Shown here in pieces: positions 1 to 9,480 of a stretch of 30,502 nt of DNA. A program made the position numbers and the translations under genes. Where the stretch lies: assembly GCA_023375785.1 (NCBI GenBank), contig SZWC01000805.1, forward strand, positions 186,545 through 217,046, read 5' to 3'. The notes under the pieces are model-generated. The model ran no database searches, was not told where the DNA came from, and was given only the letters and a program-made list of their open reading frames with translations. The stretch comes from Penium margaritaceum. Lineage: Eukaryota > Streptophyta > Zygnematophyceae > Desmidiales > Peniaceae. Every line of letters begins with the position of its first letter. Position 1 is the first letter of the stretch.

Positions 1-301
1 ACCACCTCACCAGTCCGCCAATTGGCGCATCCACTGACCGCCAAGTGGCGCACTCTCCTCATGCATGGAGAAATGTCTAAGAAACTTCCCCTGTGCTAGA
101 AGGTCAAAAAACCTCCTGCGCACATCAAGGCTCGATCGCAGGACCTGTTGTCCCTAAGTCCAACATGCTATCCGTTGCGCTACACTTCTGGTGTCTCGCT
201 TGGACTTGCACCACGAACAAGGTTTGGGGGACTTACTCCAAGGGAGCAGTGCATGCCCAACCTGTCCGTCAACCCATAGCAGTGGCCATGGGGCATAGAA
301 G
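1..301 (+). other. Decayed upstream part of copia-1, unreadable
   Basis: This stretch lies directly upstream of a readable copia integrase core and in the same element. It should encode the GAG-pre-integrase and integrase N-terminus, but no frame gives a convincing zinc-binding HHCC pattern. The frame that becomes the integrase core contains stops here (for example TGA at 35-37 and TAG at 296-298). The short motif CGCCAA/TTGGCG recurs near 17-50. Assignment to copia-1 is inferred from position only. Confidence 0.35.
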
Positions 302-1129
302 AACAACAAGAAGGTCAAGGGACTGTGCACAGACAACGGTGGTGAGTACGAGGCGTGCAAAGGCTGGTTGAGCCAACACGGCATCAACCACCAGACCACT
401 ACGCCTTACACCCCCCAAAGTCAGTGGGTTGCCGAGCAGATGAACCAGACTATCCTCGGCATGACACGAAGCATGCTTTTTGACGCCAAACTCCCACCTT
501 GCGTCTGGGCTGAAGGTGGAAAAACTGCTTGCTACCTTGTGAATCTCACTCTTCCAGCCGCCCTTGGAAGGCGTGGTAAGAAGCACTAAGAGAAGCAGCT
601 CAGGATGCCACAGGAGGCTTGGTCAGGGAAGAAGCCAGATGCCTCACACTTGAGGGTCTTTGGCTCTACAACCTGGGCAAAGGTCCAAGCATGAGAAGGA
701 AGTGCCAAGCAAAATGCACGTGCTCGGAAGTGTGGAATGGTCGGACATGACAAAGCACAAAAGGTGTATAGGATATGGGACCAAGCGGTTAGAAAGCTTA
801 TCGGGAGCCAAGATGTCGAGTTTGATGAAACGATGCTCGGCAAGGAAGAGTCACTGGACCTTGGCCATGCTCCCAAATAAGGAGAGTGGTTTGTATAGCT
901 CGAGTAAGGTGACAAGGCACCACAAAACTGGGAGATAGTGCCAGTGAAAAATGGTGCAGGAGGAGAGTGGTCGTGTAAGTTGACACAACAACGGACTCTG
1001 ACACTGAGTGTTAGTTATCCAAGGCCTCTGCGTCAACCTTTAAGGCTAGTGGCTCTTTCTCACATAGCGGATTACTAGCAGCGCGGGAGCAACAGACGTA
1101 ACACAGCCGTCAAACACCACCAGCAACAC
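302..1129 (+). pseudogene. Ty1/copia integrase remnant (copia-1, 5' portion)
   Basis: This is the integrase part of a copia Pol polyprotein, which inserts element cDNA into host DNA. One reading frame (codons starting at 302) shows TDNGGEY at 329-349, then HGIN, TTPYTPQS and MNQTILGMTRSML, all hallmarks of the copia integrase core. Past a stop it continues with SHLRVFGS (about 641-664), ARKCGMVGHD and YRIWD, then SQDVEFDE (ends about 832), the usual end of the integrase C-terminal region. In-frame stops are TAA 587-589, TGA 692-694 and TAA 878-880, with no frameshift needed across this span. The normally conserved QNG following PYTPQ is changed (SQW). From 881 to 1129 the frame is a low-complexity linker. 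The coding match resumes after the hAT insertion at 5131. The element is dead. Confidence 0.8.
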
Positions 1130-1137
1130 CCCGGTGT
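1130..1137. repeat. hAT target-site duplication, left copy (CCCGGTGT)
   Basis: These eight bases, CCCGGTGT, abut the left terminus of the hAT element and recur exactly at 5123-5130 after its right terminus. Eight base pairs is the characteristic hAT target-site duplication length. Confidence 0.95.
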
Positions 1138-1150
1138 TAAGGGTGCACAC
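1138..1150 (+). repeat. hAT left terminal inverted repeat
   Basis: TAAGGGTGCACAC is identical to the reverse complement of 5110-5122. The match then degrades into GATC-rich subterminal sequence. Confidence 0.95.
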
Positions 1151-2025
1151 CAAATCCACAGATCCACGGATCTTACTTACGGATCACGGATCTCGGATCT
1201 ATCCGCGGTTCCGGATTAGCAGCAAGGATCCAATATGTGGAACCGCGGATCCTTTGTCAAGGGGGGGCGGGAAATCGAGCGTGGGTCTAGTTCGATCGGT
1301 TGCTATGGTCATTATCCCCGGCGTCGAGGGGATTGCACCTGGACATGGCGCGATTGCATGTCATGACGTGGATGCCCTGTAAGTGCAGCGACCGCATACA
1401 ATGCAATGCAGTGCCAAAATTTGGCACCGAACCACTGACTGTGTGACACCTTCTACTTTGGGTGGCAGCCTAGCTGGCAAAATATCTGACATCTGTCAGC
1501 GTCGTCATGTGCGCATAAAGCACGTGACCTGCACACCTCGGGGAGCATGAGGTGCCATGAGCGCTGCGCATGGCCGCTGTCAAACGTGTGAAATGCACTC
1601 CGATTCGTTCGAGCAACAAACGCATCACAGACCATTGTCCACTACGGACGATTCACAACCGTCCGTGGTGGATAGTTCACATGCTTGGATTATGTGGACG
1701 ATTTGCTTGAACGAAAATGCACGCATTATGTGGCATATGACGCACTACATACGCTGGGTTTAATCGTTTTCTGGATACGTTTGTATCCTACCTCGTGCCA
1801 GAGTTTTTTCAAACAGAATATGGAAAATGGTCAAAAACCTTAGCATCGCGGGTTGGCTATCGCATCGCCACTTTCGGTGACGAGGTCTTCTCACAATCGC
1901 CATTCGTGGCTTTGAGAGGGTTGTTTGCGTGGACGGGCACTCCGAGTGCTCGTCACTCGACACTCGTCGATCAGAGTCTTTGACTGACGAGTCGTCAGTC
2001 AGAGACGACACCTACCGTTTGCACC
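1151..2025 (+). promoter_or_regulatory. hAT 5' subterminal repeats and leader
   Basis: This is the non-coding 5' end of the hAT element. Positions about 1155-1260 contain many GGATC words and a perfect 12-bp inverted repeat, ATCCGCGGTTCC at 1201-1212 against 1239-1250. A second palindrome with 10-bp arms (TGACTGACGA at 1981-1990, its complement at 1992-2001, one central G) lies 24 bp before the transposase ATG. In hAT elements such subterminal motifs bind transposase; that role is inferred here. No separate gene is seen in this stretch. Confidence 0.55.
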
Positions 2026-4296
2026 ATGGCCGATGATGGTGCCGCGGACGAGTCAGGCACACTGCGTCGCCCAGCTTCAGACGACAATGACGACAGTGGT
2101 GACGAGTCCCATGGCAAGAAACGCAAGGATCTGGAAGAGACAAGCACGCCGTCCGTGTTGTGGCAAGAGTTCACCAAGACCGGGACAAAAGAAGACCCGC
2201 ATGCGTAGTGCAACCATTGCCCCATAAGCTACTCCAAAAAGCAGGGGTACATCAAACATGTGGAAGTACATGCGGAACAAGCATCCCGTCATCTACAAGC
2301 GGCTGAAGGAGGAAGCCGTCGCTCAGGCGCTGAAGGAGGCCACTGTCCAGGCGGTTGCCATCGCTATCGAGCCTGAAAAAGGTGCGCCCTTGAAAATCAG
2401 GAGAACACCATCATCGCGAGGGGCGTGGCTACAGTCGGCGTCGTGTTCAACAAGAGGTATTTCGTTACTTGCGTCTGGAAACACGTCATCGACAGAAACG
2501 TGAGCTTCCTCAGCATGGAGTCCTACTGGCTGCAACAGGCTTTCGCGTGCGCCAATCCAGCAGCTCTGATGCCAGGGCGCATGACCATCGCCAGGCACAT
2601 CGTTCTCACTGCAGCTGCCTTCAAAACGAGAATTTACCGGTAGGTGTCAGAGGTAAAATTTGTAGTTTCTTTCACAACTGACGGTTGGAAAGGAGACAAC
2701 AGGATGAAGTACGTTGGGGTGACAGCTCACTGGATGGAAGACTGGAAAATCAAGGCTGTGGCTCCGTCTTTCCCGGTTGTACCAGAGAGTCCCACTGCAT
2801 TCAAAATGTTTGAAGTCTTGTCCGAGGCCCTGAAATCCTGGGGGCTCTAGGACAGGATGTTCTGCTTGACCGTGGACAATGAAAGCACAAACGATGCCAT
2901 GATTAACAATCACATCATCCACGCTGCAGACTGTTCATTCGTTAAGGCACGGCATATTCGCTGATTGGGGCACATCATGAATTTGGCAGTGAATGACCTC
3001 ATGAACCTGCCCAGTGTCGCTGAAGTGATCTCATCTACACGCAACATTTCGGTTTTTGCAACCCGCAGCACGCCTCGTGAGCAGTCACTCATGAACCATG
3101 CCGTAACTGAGGGTTTGACATATCAGTCCTTGCACCTTGACACTAAGACACGCTGGAACTCAACGCTTGACATGATGGAGCGTGTGCTACACTTAAAGCC
3201 TGTTTTGCCAAGCTGGCTTGACGGGTACGGGCGGGATGGTGAGGTGCTGAAGCTGAGCTCCAATGAGTGGACCCTCATTGCGCTCATGACCGTGATTCTC
3301 AAGCCTTTCAAGGCTTACACTGAGGACGTTTGTGGCAGCAAGTACCCCACCCTCAATCTCGTCATCCCATTCTTTGAGTCCATGTCTGACAAGCTCTCAG
3401 GATGCCAAGTGAAAGCAGAGGCACCAGTGGCAAAAAGCAAGAGAAGGGGTGCTGTAGGGAAGCTGGATACAAAGGAGAAGCTGTTGGCTAGCTTGCTGCC
3501 GGGGCTGGAGAACGCACTTGTAAAACTGGAGAAGTACGCCCGCATCTTGACTGATCGCCATGTGTTGGCTACGGTTGGAGACTCGCGCTTCAAGCTCTGC
3601 TACTACACTAGAACCAATGATCTCATGGGGATCTGGTTGGCAGCAGCTTTGCAGGTGAAGCTTCTGCAGCTGATGCGTCCCTACCATGATCGGGTGGAGC
3701 AAGAGCATGCTGAGGCAGAGGAGAGAGCAACAGCATCTGCATTGCGTGAAGGAGCTATCAACAACAGCCAGGGGTCTTCAAGAGCGCAGAGCTCCACGTC
3801 TACCTCCGTTCGGCAGCTACGCCCGCGGGCAGAGCACAAGAGAGCAGAGGATGACGCACTCTTGCTGTCAGCTCTAGCTGACCCAATGGCGGATATGTTT
3901 GAGACGCCTGTCCCGCCACCTGCAGCTGAAGTGCAGTTGACGGGTCTGGAGGTAGAGGTGGACAGGTGGAGCAAGCTGGACAAGAAGCATCCAAAGACCA
4001 ACATTCTGAAGTACTACAGCAAGTTGCACAGGCAGTTTCCCATGTTCTATCTACTTGACATGGACATTTTTTCCGTCCCTGGCACTTCCACGCCTTCTAA
4101 GCGCTTGTTTTCTCTTGGCACGCACGTCATTACCGACTTCTGGCACTCCTTGGCCCACCTGACCGTGGAGAACCTCTTGACGATGAAGAGCTGGATCAAC
4201 GAGCCTATGCTTTGGGACTTCCTTGTCAGACTACACGACGTGGTGGCTGAGGAGTTGAAGGATGAGGAGGACCGTGTGAACGAGCTTCAGCGATAG
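2026..4296 (+). pseudogene. hAT transposase (BED finger plus hAT dimerisation), broken
   Basis: This encodes a cut-and-paste transposase of the hAT superfamily. The start ATG at 2026 has a Kozak-like CACCATGG. An acidic N-terminus is followed by a BED zinc finger (SVLWQEF, then CNHC just after a TAG at 2206-2208). After a frameshift the finger continues as NKHP, and one expected His reads Tyr (KYMRNKHP). The RNase H-like core shows TTDGW (first Asp codon 2680-2682) and TVDNESTND (second Asp 2875-2877). HIRC is cut by TGA at 2962-2964. A clean 443-codon stretch, 2965-4296, has LGHIMNLAV, KTRWNST, W at the usual helical insert and the C-terminal dimerisation block (ILKYYSKLHRQFP, STPSKRLFS). 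Glu is usual in SERxFS, but here the codon at 4099-4101 gives Lys. Other stops: 2641-2643 and 2848-2850. The family call is firm and the gene is inactive. Confidence 0.92.
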
Positions 4297-5109
4297 GCTC
4301 CGAAGTCCCTAGTTGGAGCAGCAGCAGAGGAGTTGGAAGGGCTAAGCCTTTTTGTGATCGACAAGGAGGGTGAGGACATGGGGGACTTGGGCCTTGGGGG
4401 GGGGAGGGGATGGGGGGGACAACACGGGTGGGGATGAGGATGTCGTAGAAATGTACAGAGATCTCAAAAAGCAATTTTGTGGTACACTTTTTCAGAACAA
4501 AAGCTCATCTTTCTCTTCAGTGATGTTACATGTCTATGCTCTATTTGGTGCACTTGCTCATTTGCTCGGATCAAATGTATGACCTGTTCATGTATTGAAT
4601 GGAATGGAACACCTTAATATCTGTTTACAAAGTACACCTTCATGCCATGGATGAAGTTGTGCACCTTGATACATGCGCACATATTGAACACATATGTATT
4701 GAATGAAATAGTGCACCATAGTCATGAGCACAAGTGCAATGACAATGATTAGCAATATCAGTACTGTGCTATTTGGAAGTTTAAAAACAAACAGCAGGCT
4801 TTCAAACAAACATCTCACAAAGCTTGTGGGTACAACAATGGACCTGTGACATAGGGTGGAAGTGTGAAAGTAGAGGATGTACAAGAGATGATGAGCAGAG
4901 CCATTGACTTTGTGATAATTGCCTTTTCGCAAGTCGCAGGGTCACCCAAAGAAAAAAAAGACCAACATGACAGATCCACGGTCCAACAAATCCAAGGATC
5001 CGAGAGTCCGAGGATCTCCAGATCCCGATCCGGATCCGCGGATCCGGATCCACCACCATGATCCGATCCGCGGATGCGGATCCAACTCCATATCCGCAGA
5101 TCAGATCCA
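4297..5109 (+). other. hAT 3' region with G-rich run and GATC subterminal repeats
   Basis: Downstream of the transposase stop the same frame stays open to TGA at 4435-4437, ending in glycines encoded by a G-rich run (about 4397-4419), so an older C-terminus may have been longer. At about 4591 and 4694 two imperfect direct repeats share TGTATTGAATG. From about 4975 to 5105 the sequence is dense in GGATCC-type words in both orientations, mirroring the left end. No independent gene is visible. Confidence 0.6.
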
Positions 5110-5122
5110 GTGTGCACCCTTA
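5110..5122 (-). repeat. hAT right terminal inverted repeat
   Basis: This is the exact reverse complement of 1138-1150 and is followed directly by the 8-bp duplication. Confidence 0.95.
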
Positions 5123-5130
5123 CCCGGTGT
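5123..5130. repeat. hAT target-site duplication, right copy (CCCGGTGT)
   Basis: Identical to 1130-1137. The copia-1 frame resumes after it. Confidence 0.95.
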
Positions 5131-6795
5131 AGTACATGCTAGAAGAAACCTTCGCCCAAATACAATGATGAGAGTGCAGAATGGACAAGACTCAGCAGGT
5201 CATGCTTGGCTCAAGGAGAGCTTGTGATTGTAATGGATGCTATGTTCATGCCAGATGTGGCCAAGTAGAAGGACGCAGTGAATACCAAACTCGCATCCAT
5301 TGAAGAGAATGTAACATGGGTTCTGGTGGAGAGGCCCCTAAACGCACACGTTGTGGGGTTAAAGTGGGTACTCCGGGAAATGTTCAAGCAAGATGGTACT
5401 ATCAACAAGTGCAAGGGAAGAGTGGTGGCAAAGGAGTTTTCCCTGCGTGCACGCTCAGAGTATAAGGAGACATTCGTGCCTGTCATCACTTTTGCCTCCG
5501 TCAGATCCACATTGGGCATCGTTGCTATAAAGGATCTTGATGTCCACAAGATAGATGTCAAGACAGATTTAGTCTACGGGAAACTAGACAAAGAAGTATT
5601 GATGGAAGTGCCTAAGGGAGTGAAAGCTCAAGAGGGCAAGGTTTGCAAACTTGTCAAAGTACTCTACGGGCTGAAACAGGTTCCAAGGATGTGGTACAAG
5701 GAGATGGACAGCTTCATGGCCAGGCTCACCTTGATGCACTGCCAGAATGACCCTGATGTGTATGTGCTATGGGATGAGCAAGGTTTCATGCTCGCTGCAC
5801 TCTACGCAGATGACCTGATCATCTGCTCGTCATTGGTCATGCTATTGAACAAGTTGAAAACAATTCTCAGCAAGAGGTTTAAGATGAAGGACATGGGTCC
5901 GCTCGCGCTCTATCTCGGGATAGCCATCCACTACAATTGAACAGCAGGCACCATCGAGCTGAACCAGACCAAGTACATCGTGGAGGTCCTCAGACGCTAC
6001 AACATGGAGGACTACAAGCCTATCAGCACACCCATGACAACAAAAATCAAGCTCTCCTCCTCTATGGGCCCCAACACGGAAGCAGAACGGCGTGAGATGG
6101 AGAACATTCCCTACTAGTCTGTTGTTGTCCGCCTCATGTTTGCCATGGCAGGAACACGCCCTAATATGTGCTATGCTGAGGGACAAGTGAGCAGGCTTGT
6201 GGCCAATTGAAGGCCACAACACTGGCAAACATCCAAGGGCATCATGCGCTATCTACAGAAGACCCGACACATGGGACTCTGGCTTGGAGGCAAAGAAGGA
6301 TGTGACCCGGTACGGCTGGTGTGCTACATAGATGCACACTGGGGAGGAAGAATCAAAGACGTAAAATTCACTTCGGGCTTTGTGTGCCTCTTGAACGGTG
6401 GTGCACTCTCTTGGGCAAGCAGAAAGCAAGAGTGTGCCTTCTTCTCTATCGCTGAGGGAGAGTACATTGCTCTGTCAAAAGCATGCAAGGAGACATAGTG
6501 GCTACGTAGTTTGCTTGCCAGGATGAAAGTGCCACAAACAGAGGCAAGAGAGGTCCGCATCGACAACAAGAGCGCCATGAAAATGGCACAGGATGATGTC
6601 ATCTCCCGGAAGACCAAGCACATCGAGAGCACGTGCCAGTACTGAGGTGACCTGGTTGCAAAGGAGATCGTGGAATTGGAATACGTGGACACCACAAAGA
6701 TGCTTGCAGATTGCATGACAAAGGCTGTGGACAGTGAGTTCCACTATGCATGTACTCAAGGCATTGGTATTGTCAAGGCAACAGACAACGACTAA
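5131..6795 (+). pseudogene. Ty1/copia reverse transcriptase and RNase H (copia-1, 3' portion)
   Basis: This is the RT-RNase H part of copia Pol. One frame carries the whole region without a frameshift. The RT fingers read NVTWVLVERP, GLKWVLREM and KGRVVAKEF. The first catalytic Asp lies in KIDVKTDLVYGKL, then CKLVKVLYGLKQVPRMWYKEM, and the catalytic YADD box is at 5803-5814 (LYADDLII). RT ends near MKDMGPLALYLGIAI. RNase H keeps candidate catalytic acids in CYIDAHWGG, AEGEYIALS, VRIDNKSAM and MLADCMTKA. Six in-frame stops break it: 5266, 5938, 6115, 6208, 6496 and 6643; the last recognised frame ends with TAA 6793-6795. The upstream integrase is in a different frame after subtracting hAT, so a small indel lies in the linker. 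It is inactive despite intact-looking RT catalytic residues. Confidence 0.9.
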
Positions 6796-6847
6796 AGCCA
6801 AGACTGCTGGAGAAAGGAGAGATCTCACAACTAGTTGACAGATGTGC

Positions 6848-6858
6848 AAGGGAGAGTT
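6848..6858 (+). promoter_or_regulatory. Candidate polypurine tract of copia-1
   Basis: AAGGGAGAG at 6848-6856, followed by TT and TGTTGACC, lies about 50 bp after the RNase H stop, where copia polypurine tracts normally sit. Copia-2 shows nearly the same junction (AGGGAGAGAT then TGTTGACA). A second purine run, AAAAGGGGGA at 7138-7147 followed by TG, is an alternative. Confidence 0.5.
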
Positions 6859-7047
6859 TGTTGACCTCATATGCTCCTTCTTCATGGCTGGTATTTGGAC
6901 AGGCACAGGAAAAACTAGGCATGCACTCCTCCCATGGAGTGAGGCCCCTTAGTCTGTTCTAGATAGACAAGGCATGTACTGCTCCTTTGGAGCAAGTCCT
7001 CTTGGTCTAAACTGGATAGTATAGCCAGCAAGAACTACATAGGAGAA

Positions 7048-7119
7048 CTCCTTGTGGCTTAGACGTTCCAGATATGGTCTTTGAAGCGAGAGGTCACTGG
7101 GTCAAATCTCAGCATGGTG
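7048..7119 (+). ncRNA. Decayed tRNA-like segment (possible SINE head)
   Basis: TGGCTTAGACG at 7055-7065 fits the Pol III A box. GGGTCAAATCT near 7099-7109 is close to the B box, and the spacing of about 40 bp is right. An anticodon-loop-like CTTTGAA (7079-7085) is followed by the variable-loop word AGGTC at 7091-7095. A T-arm CTGGG/CTCAG at 7097-7112 pairs with one wobble around a 6-nt loop. The acceptor strands CTCCTTG and CATGGTG pair at 5 of 7 positions. The anticodon and D stems do not pair well, so this is not a working tRNA gene. A chance match is possible. Confidence 0.3.
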
Positions 7120-7154
7120 ACTATTTTCGTTGTGACCAAAAGGGGGACATGAAG

Positions 7155-7176
7155 GTTCTAAGAGATCTCTTAGAAC
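7155..7176. repeat. Perfect 22-bp palindrome
   Basis: The left half, GTTCTAAGAGA, is followed immediately by its exact reverse complement, with AGATCT at the centre. It begins 7 bp after the purine run at 7138-7147. Confidence 0.9.
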
Positions 7177-7628
7177 ATTCCAAGGTCCTTCGTGGTGGCT
7201 AGCGCAACTTGGCGGTCACAGGGAGTGCCATGTAGGTAGGGGGGATGATGCAATCCAGATTGCCCTGAAAGTGGCTCATCCAAGCAGCCATTGTGTGCCT
7301 AGGCTAGAGGCTAGCTCTAGGACTGTAAGAACCTTTCAGTTGCCTGCAATTGAGTACAGTACTTGCCTTTGAGACTCTTAACAAAGTTGTCCACCAGAGG
7401 TAGACACTAAAGAAGCATTGGTTTTTCTAGGCCCTAGGAGTTCGCTCCTCGCGCGAAAGTGATCAGGTACAAAGGAAACAATGCAATGAAGTGAATCCTA
7501 TGAATTGCTCAGTGTGAAACCTTGGTTCTGAGGGTGATAGCATCTGTTGGTCGCAACACCAAGAGCAGTCGTTGCAAACCATTGTGTCAAAACGTGTTAT
7601 GTAGACCGTCACCTCAGGCAGGTTGACA

Positions 7629-9480
7629 CTTGCGTCCTAGTTACGCTATAGTTGCGCCTTAGTTGTGCCCTAGGTACACTGTAGTTGTGTCCTGGTTACA
7701 CTCTACGTGCATCCTAGTTGCACCCTTGTTGCATTCTATTTGAGCCATATTTGCACCCTACTTGTCTATACTTAAGTCATAGGTATGTCCTATTTACCCC
7801 CTAGTTGCTACCTAGCAGCGCACTAGTTGCATCCTAGTTGTGTCTCAGTTGGGCACTAACTACGCCATAGCTACATCCTATTGTGCCCTTTTTATGCCCT
7901 ACTTGTGCCCTTCATGCACCCTAGTTACGTCTCAGTTGTACCCTAGTTGTGCCCAAGCTGTGCCCTAATTGAGCCCTAGTTACGTTCTACTTGTGCCTTA
8001 GTTGCAACCTTCTTCTGCCCTTGCTACAACCTAGTTGCGCCTAGGTTTTGTACTAGCTACGCCCTATTTGCACCCTAGTTGCGTCCTAGTTGTGTCCTAC
8101 TCATGACCTAATTGCAGCGTCGTTGAGCGCTAGCTGCGCCCTAGTTGCACCCTACTTGCACCTTACTACGGCCATTCTTGCACCATAGTTACGCTCAAGT
8201 TGTGCCTTACTTGCATCCTACTTGTGCCCTACTTGTACCCCACTTGCACGCTATTTGCAACCTAGTTGCATCATTGTTACGCCTTACTTGCGCCCTGCTT
8301 GCGCCATACTTACTCCTACTTGCATCCTAATGGTGCCTCAATTGTCAATAGCTACGCCCTAGTTGCGCCCTAGTTGTGCCCTAGTTGTGTCCTGATCGTG
8401 CCCTGGTTGGACCCTACTTGCGTCCTAGTTATGCCCTACTTGCGCCCTAGTTGCCCCTTAGTTACGCCTCAACTGGTCACTGGTTTTGCCCTACTTGCGC
8501 CCTAGTTGTGCCCTAGTTGTACCCTAGTTGCATCCTACTTGTGCCCTACTTGCACCCTAGTTGCCACTATTTGCGCCCTCATTGCGCCCTACTTGGACCC
8601 TTCTTGCACCTTAGTTGCGCCCTAGTTGCACCCTACTATACCCTACTTGTGACATACTTGCGCCATACCTACGTCGTAGTTGTGCCCTAGTTTTACCCTA
8701 GTTGTGCCCTAGTTGCATCCTATTTGCACCCTAGTTGTGCCATACTTGGGCCCATGTTGTGCCCTAGTTCCGCCCTAGTTGCGTCCTACTCACGCCCTAC
8801 TTGGGCCCGAGTTGTGCTTTGTTTGCATCATAGTTGCGCCCTAGTTTTCTCTAATTACACCCTCGTTGCACCTTAGTCGTGCCCTAGTTGTGCCTGAGGT
8901 GGGCACTAGCTATGCGCTAGTTGCGACCTAGTTGTGCCTTAGTTACGCCCTAGTTCCTTCCTACTTGCGCCCTACTTATGTCATAGTTACGCCCTAGTTT
9001 TGCCTCAGTTGCGCCCTACTTGCGCCCTAGTTGCGTCCTAGTTGTACCCTGGGTGCGCCTCATTTGGGCACTAGCCATTCCCTATTTGTGCACCAGTTGC
9101 ATCCTAGCTGCGCTAGTTGCGTCTTACTTGTGCCCTACTTACGCCCTAGTTGCTCCGTGCTTGCGCCCTAGTTGCGCCCTAGATACACCCTACTTGTACC
9201 CTAGTTGCGTCCTACTTGCGCCCTACTTGTGCCCTTATTGAGTCATAGTTGTGCCCTAGTTGTGCCCTAATTGTGCCCTAATACGTCCTACTTGCGACCT
9301 AGTTACACCCTAGTTGCGTCTAAGCTGAGCACTAGCTACCCTTAGTTACATCCTAGTTACACCCTAGTTGCCCCCTAGTTGCGTCCTAGTTGCGCCTTAC
9401 TTGCAGCATACATGCATCTTACTTGCGCCATACTTTTGCCCTAGTTGTGCCATAGTTGCGCCCTACTTGTGCCCTACATA
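7629..9480 (+). repeat. Satellite array A1, 11-bp unit
   Basis: This is a tandem array of about 1.85 kb with unit near CCTAGTTGCGC, roughly 168 units. Common variants are TTGCGCC, TTGTGCC and TTGCACC, and CCTAG alternates with CCTAC. A distinct variant module, TTGGGCACTAGCTACG or close forms, recurs every 130-430 bp (near 7850, 8340, 8900, 9066, 9320). Landmarks align one to one with the right part of A2 at an offset near 12.6 kb. The unit carries TAG on both strands and 11 is not a multiple of 3, so stops recur in every frame. No gene is present. Confidence 0.95.

Larger units (their letters stand above)
1138..5122 (+). mobile_element. Complete hAT transposon, 3,985 bp, nested in copia-1
   Basis: The element is bounded by 13-bp perfect terminal inverted repeats (TAAGGGTGCACAC at 1138-1150, its reverse complement at 5110-5122) and by an 8-bp duplication CCCGGTGT. 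It carries one transposase pseudogene on the plus strand (2026-4296). Both subterminal regions are packed with GGATC/GATCC words (about 1155-1260 and 4975-5110), as expected for transposase-binding subterminal repeats of hAT elements. Copia-1 coding sequence lies on both sides, so hAT is the younger insertion. Removing element plus one duplication takes out 3,993 bp, a multiple of three. Several stops and a frameshift mean it cannot supply its own transposase. Confidence 0.94.
6859..7628 (+). mobile_element. Candidate 3' LTR of copia-1 and following non-coding DNA
   Basis: The segment starts TGTTGACC directly after a polypurine tract and ends TTGACA at 7628, where the 11-bp satellite begins, so TG...CA ends are possible. 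The length of 770 bp is unproven because the 5' LTR is outside the window. If the purine run at 7138 is the true tract, the LTR would start at 7150 instead and be about 479 bp. The region includes a tRNA-like segment and a long perfect palindrome, listed separately. No protein-coding sequence is seen. Confidence 0.4.

Noticed and set aside
4226-4474. Minus-strand proline-rich frame over the hAT 3' end
   Set aside because: It is the antisense of the G-rich run and the transposase C-terminus, with no independent support.
7629-9480. CRISPR array
   Set aside because: The units are contiguous 11-mers and 15-mers without spacers, in a eukaryotic transposon setting.
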